Below are positions 59,132 to 64,000 of a stretch of DNA of 64,000 bases, piece after piece; position 1 is the first letter of the stretch; every line of letters starts with the position of its first letter. Source of the DNA: Chaetoceros tenuissimus (Eukaryota; Bacillariophyta; Thalassiosirophyceae; Chaetocerotales; Chaetocerotaceae); the NCBI GenBank assembly GCA_021927905.1, contig BLLK01000057.1, forward strand, positions 62,001 through 126,000, read 5' to 3'. The position numbers were made by a program, and so were the translations under genes. The notes under the pieces are model-generated. The model saw nothing but the letters and a program-made list of their open reading frames with translations. It searched no databases and had not been told where the DNA came from.

Positions 59132-60151
59132 ATGAAGCACTTCTCTTTAACACATGTTCTATGCTTGCAAAGTTGCTTCCATCTGTTAGTAGATGCGGCT
59201 ATGCATCGTCCTCTCTCGAGACTCGATTCAAGATACAGAACAAATGGGTTTCCTCTCACTCGATCGTTGAAGCAATCGAAAGAATGTCTCAAGGTGGTCT
59301 ACATTCTAGGCTTCGATTCTGCAACCATGACTGATATCGTTCTACAAGAAGATACTTTAGATCCTTCCATCGCACAAGAGGTTTCAGCAGCTTTAGAGAA
59401 TATCTTGAAGGAGGATTTAAAAGAAATCAATGGTGATTGGGAAATGGAACCGGAAATCAGTGTCGATCATGTCAATGTAGAGTCTAGGTTGTGTCCAGAA
59501 ACATTTGAGGATCGTATAATTTGTTACAGAATCGACACAGAGTTGGATATTGCATTTGACATGTCTCGAAAAGAGTTGGAAGCAAACGTTAGGGATAGTT
59601 TAAAATCGAGTATGGAAAATGGAGACTTTCTCAATAGAATACAAGATGACTTCTTGTCGGAAATATTTGTTCGCAGTGTTACTTATTGCGGAGAGGAAGA
59701 AGAAGGGTTTACCAGTGATCATGCCGTTGTATTGAGTACATTAGCTATCATGGTCATGACTTTGGTATTATTATTTATAAGCAAGAGAAGATCGAGGAAA
59801 CGAGATGCCGATGTGAAAGAAGTTCCACAAGAAGAAGATGAGGAAGTAGAACCTGAACCAATCAAAGTAGGCTTTCGAAATAGAGTCAGTGTGATTGTTC
59901 CAGAAGGTGAAGCTAAAAATTATGAGGAATTGAAAACGGAAAGAGTTGTGAATAAGTTTCGAGGTTCAGTCATACCAACCAATGTAGTCATGGATGATGA
60001 AGATGATGAAGAAGAGGAAAAGAGAGAAGTCGATGACCATCACATGGACTTGGAAGTAGTAAATGTGCGAGTACAAGAGGAATTCTTGCCGACGTCTGAA
60101 TCTACTAGCACAAGGTCCTTAATGACAGGATCTGTGGCTTATAATGTATGA
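59132..60151 (+). CDS. Single-pass membrane protein, unknown family
   Basis: This 339-residue protein begins MKHFSLTHVLCLQSCFHLLVDAA, a probable signal peptide; the frame is open from 59066 but the later ATG gives a clean signal. A folded lumenal or extracellular part follows with a few Cys (SRLCPETFEDRIICYRIDTEL). One membrane segment is at about residues 202-222 (VVLSTLAIMVMTLVLLFI), then SKRRSRKR, which fixes the cytoplasmic side, and a very acidic tail (MDDEDDEEEEKREVDD). This layout is common among diatom surface proteins. No function can be assigned. Confidence 0.65.
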   Translation: MKHFSLTHVLCLQSCFHLLVDAAMHRPLSRLDSRYRTNGFPLTRSLKQSKECLKVVYILGFDSATMTDIVLQEDTLDPSIAQEVSAALENILKEDLKEINGDWEMEPEISVDHVNVESRLCPETFEDRIICYRIDTELDIAFDMSRKELEANVRDSLKSSMENGDFLNRIQDDFLSEIFVRSVTYCGEEEEGFTSDHAVVLSTLAIMVMTLVLLFISKRRSRKRDADVKEVPQEEDEEVEPEPIKVGFRNRVSVIVPEGEAKNYEELKTERVVNKFRGSVIPTNVVMDDEDDEEEEKREVDDHHMDLEVVNVRVQEEFLPTSESTSTRSLMTGSVAYNV

Positions 60152-60236
60152 AATTAATAATTCCAAAGGGGAGATGTAAGGGTAGCAATATTATACAGCT
60201 ATACGAATAGCATTTATATTTTATTCAGGATCAAAA

Positions 60237-63200
60237 CTAAGAATCTCCATATAGTTGATCTGTCTGACTTTCAAATGTGTGGACTATCTTCTGGAAGCCA
60301 TTTGATATGAGGGGATCGGAAAGAAATTGGAAAATGTAATGCTCTTTTGTTTCCCCGCACATTCGTTGTAATTTGCTAAATTGCAGGTTTTCAATAGCTC
60401 TCCATTTCATAGCATTTCCATTCACTTTGACAATATTTTCAATCTCAGTGGAGCCAGAAAAGATAGAGCCTATGGTTTGAATTTTCTCTTTTTTAGTGGA
60501 CAATTCATATATATGGCACGTAATTCCTTGCTCATTTTTTACTTCGATTAGAATAGAGTTGCCGTTTCTTCTATTACTGTGACTTTCAATCAACCCTACA
60601 GCTTCTGATTGATAATGATTACTCTTGTAGTCGAATCGCAATGTCTTCACACTACTGCCAAGACCTTGACTATCCACAAATACAACCAAGTCGTTGAGGC
60701 ACTTCGAGGTGAACTCAAGCATATGACGCGACATGTTCAGAGTCAAGAAGCGAAGACACGAGGATGAGTGCTCCAAATTGGAAGGGACGACAAAATCTTT
60801 CACTTTTAAACGGTCCTTGAGTTTACCTTCTGTGCAAACATCAGAAAGGAGACGTACAAACATCTGTGGATCACAGTCCCTAGAAAGCATCTTTTTAGTA
60901 TCCGTTTGATTCTTTGGTGAACAAAGTAATCGCTGCACAATCTTGTTATAAAGTGTTGATAAAGACATTTCCATTATATGATCAATCATTTCATCATGTG
61001 AATAATTAGCAAATTGATCAAATAGAAGACATAGAGCATCATATAGCGAACCATGATCTTCATCTAGGTGTATGTCATCTTCTTTCGAATGGATGGATCT
61101 TATTTGTTGAATTTGAACCAAATCTTCCTACGAAGAGTGCAGTTGTGAGAAGATGATAGAATCAAAAATGATACATAATCAAAATAAACTCACCGCTACC
61201 TGCATCAAGAAGGCAGTCCTATATGGCCAAAATTCAGCTAATAAAATAACTTTGATCATCTTCCGCTTGAATGAATCATCGTTTGTATAGTTTTGCAGCA
61301 AATGTTCAGCCACATAGCGAGCAAGATTATAAATATTGACAACTCTAGTTATCGATCTCGCTTTCCCAACCACAAAAGGTGCAAAATCTTTGAACCATTT
61401 CCTCTCTTTTGGAGTTACCATGGAGGCAAACGGTGCAATGTTTATCATGTCTTTAGACAGTTCACTTGTATTATCGTCATTTGGTCCGACTTCTTCCACG
61501 TCTTCAAAGACATCAATATCATCTTCGTCAATTTCTTCCTCTTGCACATCCTGTTTCGATTCAGGCTCAGGGGTCGTGATCTCCTTCACAACAGGACTTT
61601 TTACCAGTTCCTCAGTTACGCTTGGGATTTCTCCCAACAAAACCGGAGTGGTCTTAATTTCTTGAATTTGCTGCAAATAGCTAGCAATATTGACGAGAAA
61701 TGATTCCTTTTTCGAACCGTCAGACCCAAGGAGAGCTGTGACATCACAATTAGCAAAATAGACTTTCTGCGTTTCAGTCATAAAAACCTTACTCTTCTCT
61801 AGATTTGTAACGAATTGTTCCACGAGGTACTGAAAAGCTCTTTCGCTATTCATGCTATCAGGAGGAGCTTCGAGTGTTTCAGCTTGTAGATAAGTACCTT
61901 CTTGTTGAAGTAGAGAAATTGTATCACAAATTTTTGTGGGTTGGAGGCTTACAATTTCTCCCGAAATAGATCGCTCCAATTCTTGAATATGCTGTAAAAA
62001 GCTAGCAACCATGAAAAGAAATGATTCCTTTTTCGAACCGTCAGAATCAAGAAGTATTGAGGCACCGCAATTAGTAAAATAGACTTTCTGTGTATCAGTC
62101 ATAAAAAATTTCTTCTTCTCTAGATTTGTAACGAATTGTTCCACGAGGTACTGAAAAGCCTCCTTTTCACTATTCATATGAGTAGGAGGAGCGTCGAGTA
62201 TTTCAGCTTGTAGATAAGTACCTTCTTGTTGAAGTAAAGAAATTGCATCACAAATTTTTGTGGGTTGGAGATATGCACTCAGAAACAAATGCTCCATAAA
62301 CTTAACTTTCTTTGAATCAGAAAGATCAGGAATACCTTTTACACAATTTGCACAAAAATCAGTTTACTTAAAAAGACACAGTACCAAAAGCATATTCAAT
62401 TACTTACAGAATGGTAATTGTACAATCTTTTCGAGAAAGTCATACCCATTGATTCCAGCCCGATCATGAACAGTATAGTGCTCGTCAATACTGGCAACTA
62501 CGAGTCGAGTATCAATTGCCAAATAGCACGTTATCGGGCTCTCACTTAAAAGAAGAAACACTGCCTCAAGCACAGATACAACAGTTTGGGAGTTACAGCG
62601 ATCGAGGTCGTCTACGAATAAGCACATCCGTACTCTTCTAGAAGGTGAGTTCCTTTCTCTTAGATAATCAAATAGATATTCGGCTTCTTTCTTGATTTCA
62701 CCCATATAACCCATATCTTGTGAGAAATCTCGACGAGAATGTTGACCTCCAAGGAGCGCTGCTTGGAATATCTCTTTAGAATTTCTTCGGAGATAAGGGA
62801 GTACATCACGTTTGAAGATGAATACCTTATTCCAGAATGGAATAGGACTAATGGTGAGAGATATGATTCCTCCTATCCATTTATGAGAACGATTGTTTTT
62901 AAAATCAAATATTGCTTTGGAAACAAGAAGCCAAATACCAATAGATGTTCCAGCGACAGCAAGAATGAATGATATAATAGACCAAATATAAAACTCCTGA
63001 AGCGCCTTCTTTCGCTTCTTCTGCTTCGTATCCCAGTCATCATTCTCATCTTCATTGGAAAGGGCAATGCTAGCTCGATGCAATCTTATTTCGTTGGAAG
63101 TGAACTCACTTTCAATAGCAGACCAGATATTTTCCATGAAAGATGCCCACAGGTTGTCAGTTCCATTGTAAGTCCATGCATTGAACTCAGCAAAGATGTA

Positions 63201-64000
63201 TTTTGTCTTTTGCTTCTCAAATATCCTCTCTGTACTAGAGCCCTTGTTTTGTTGTACCTCGCTCAATTGAAGTTTCTCCTTGATGAGTGTCCATAGCTTG
63301 GACTTTCCACAGCCCCATGGTCCAAAAAGTCCAACACAAAAGTACGCATCCGATTTCTCGGCTTGTTGCACAACATATGTGATTCCATCCGCGAATACCT
63401 GATAACCAAGTCTGTCTGGCGTCTTTTTTGGATCATCGTTAAGCCCAGTAATTTGGCTGTTGAAGCAGACTTTCATTCTGTTTTTTTGGCGAATAGTGTT
63501 GCCATAACCATCACCAAACTTAGAACAAACATCTAGCAAACTTCTTCCTTCACTGTTTGTGCATGATATTAAGTCTCTAAATTTATCCAACAATTCATCA
63601 AATATATCCTTCGGAAGATAAGGAGAAGAAGCAATATCAAATAAAATGGAGCTTCCAAGATTTTCTTGATCATCGCCAACGAGAATGGATCTATGTTTTT
63701 GGATTGCTTTAAGCTTTTCTTCCAAACTTATCATTGGGTTGAAGAATAGACAGTGGAGTGGAGTGAGATTACAATCATCCTCTTGTGCCCAATCATTAGC
63801 AGTGAATTCCTGACTGAGAGTTGGATCCTCACTACTGCAGATTGTATGGAGTGGGAATTCATCATGGCGGGATTTGATCCATGCGTTGACTCTTAAATTG
63901 TTCTTGTTATAATCACCTTTTTCATCTACTTCAATTGGAGACTTCTTTATCAATGCTGTATCGGCAATTATATATTCACCAAGTTGAGTGTGCTGTGAAG
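60237..64000 (-). CDS. KAP-family P-loop NTPase (5' end outside window)
   Basis: Three exons are visible: from the right edge to 62408, 62335-61194 and 61127-60237, with introns of 72 and 66 bp; at least 1207 residues. An ankyrin-like stretch (DDCNLTPLHCLFF) precedes the KAP domain: Walker A CVGLFGPWGCGKSKL, two membrane segments between Walker A and B (FILAVAGTSIGIWLLVSKAI; IISLTISPIPFWNKVF), Walker B MCLFVDDLDRCN, and QLPFCIP formed across the first intron. This order is diagnostic of KAP NTPases such as Kidins220, which organise membrane signalling complexes. The C-terminal 700 residues include a tandem duplication (see 61656-62270) and an acidic linker. The specific role is unknown. Confidence 0.85.
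61656..62270 (-). repeat. Internal tandem duplication in the KAP gene (324-bp unit)
   Basis: Two adjacent units of about 100 residues repeat LQPTKICD.ISLLQQEGTYLQAE, AFQYLVEQFVTNLEK, TQKVYF.NC and SDGSKKESFL. The offset is 108 codons. Most differences are conservative, so both copies are probably constrained. Confidence 0.92.

Noticed and set aside
1-64000. CRISPR array, prokaryotic operon, rRNA or organelle segment
   Set aside because: Introns, HSF, IFT81, SelK and nuclear-type plastid precursors all indicate nuclear eukaryotic DNA; no spacer-repeat pattern was seen.

Overview
The window looks like nuclear DNA of a centric diatom. Four things point there. Many small heat-shock-factor (HSF) genes are present, a family known to be greatly expanded in diatoms. 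Several precursors carry a signal peptide followed by a Phe at the predicted cleavage site, the diatom 'ASAFAP-type' plastid address. Short GT-AG introns (roughly 66-242 bp) are common. A complete IFT81 gene is present, which fits centric species with flagellated male gametes and not pennates. The genus cannot be fixed from the sequence alone.

Layout. 1-9.2 kb: a minus-strand tandem array of nearly identical HSF genes (1483-bp unit), cut by the left edge, followed by one decayed and one intact HSF copy and pieces of a long-terminal-inverted-repeat element. 9.3-20 kb: a decayed gene, a spastin-like AAA ATPase, a membrane-anchored double-SET protein, a second decayed gene, a broken MACPF-domain locus, and a small plastid-targeted protein. 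20-26 kb: a zinc-finger/TruA-like/2OG-oxygenase-like fusion and two broken HSF genes, one interrupted by a palindromic tRNA-like insertion. 26-33 kb: selenoprotein K, the LCB1 subunit of serine palmitoyltransferase, a probable 7TM receptor and a plastid DUF4239-like protein. 33-41 kb: a tandem family of six-TM proteins (three genes plus a remnant), a probable Nup85, and an IQ-motif coiled-coil protein. 41-60 kb: HSF copies interleaved with copies of a second, unnamed family (here called the YAETVEYGP family), plus IFT81, a plastid membrane protein with an in-frame TGA, and a cullin C-terminal fragment. 60 kb to the right edge: a KAP-family P-loop NTPase whose 5' end lies outside the window.

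Main points. (1) Two genes use, or appear to use, UGA as selenocysteine. One is selenoprotein K (C-terminal GGGUGR, with a SECIS-like fold downstream). The other is a plastid-targeted membrane protein at 48105-48845 whose single in-frame TGA is followed by about 80 intact codons and, just past the true stop, a form-II SECIS-like fold; this may be an undescribed selenoprotein. (2) There are 13 HSF loci in 57 kb. Eight have intact reading frames (one cut by the window edge) and five are broken by independent lesions, so the family is under rapid birth and death. Duplicated promoters and the long-TIR element travel with the copies. (3) A 117-bp palindromic tRNA-like insertion splits one HSF gene inside its DNA-binding domain.

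All calls come from reading the sequence; no database search was run. Exon joins were chosen by GT-AG signals, frame and family alignment from memory.
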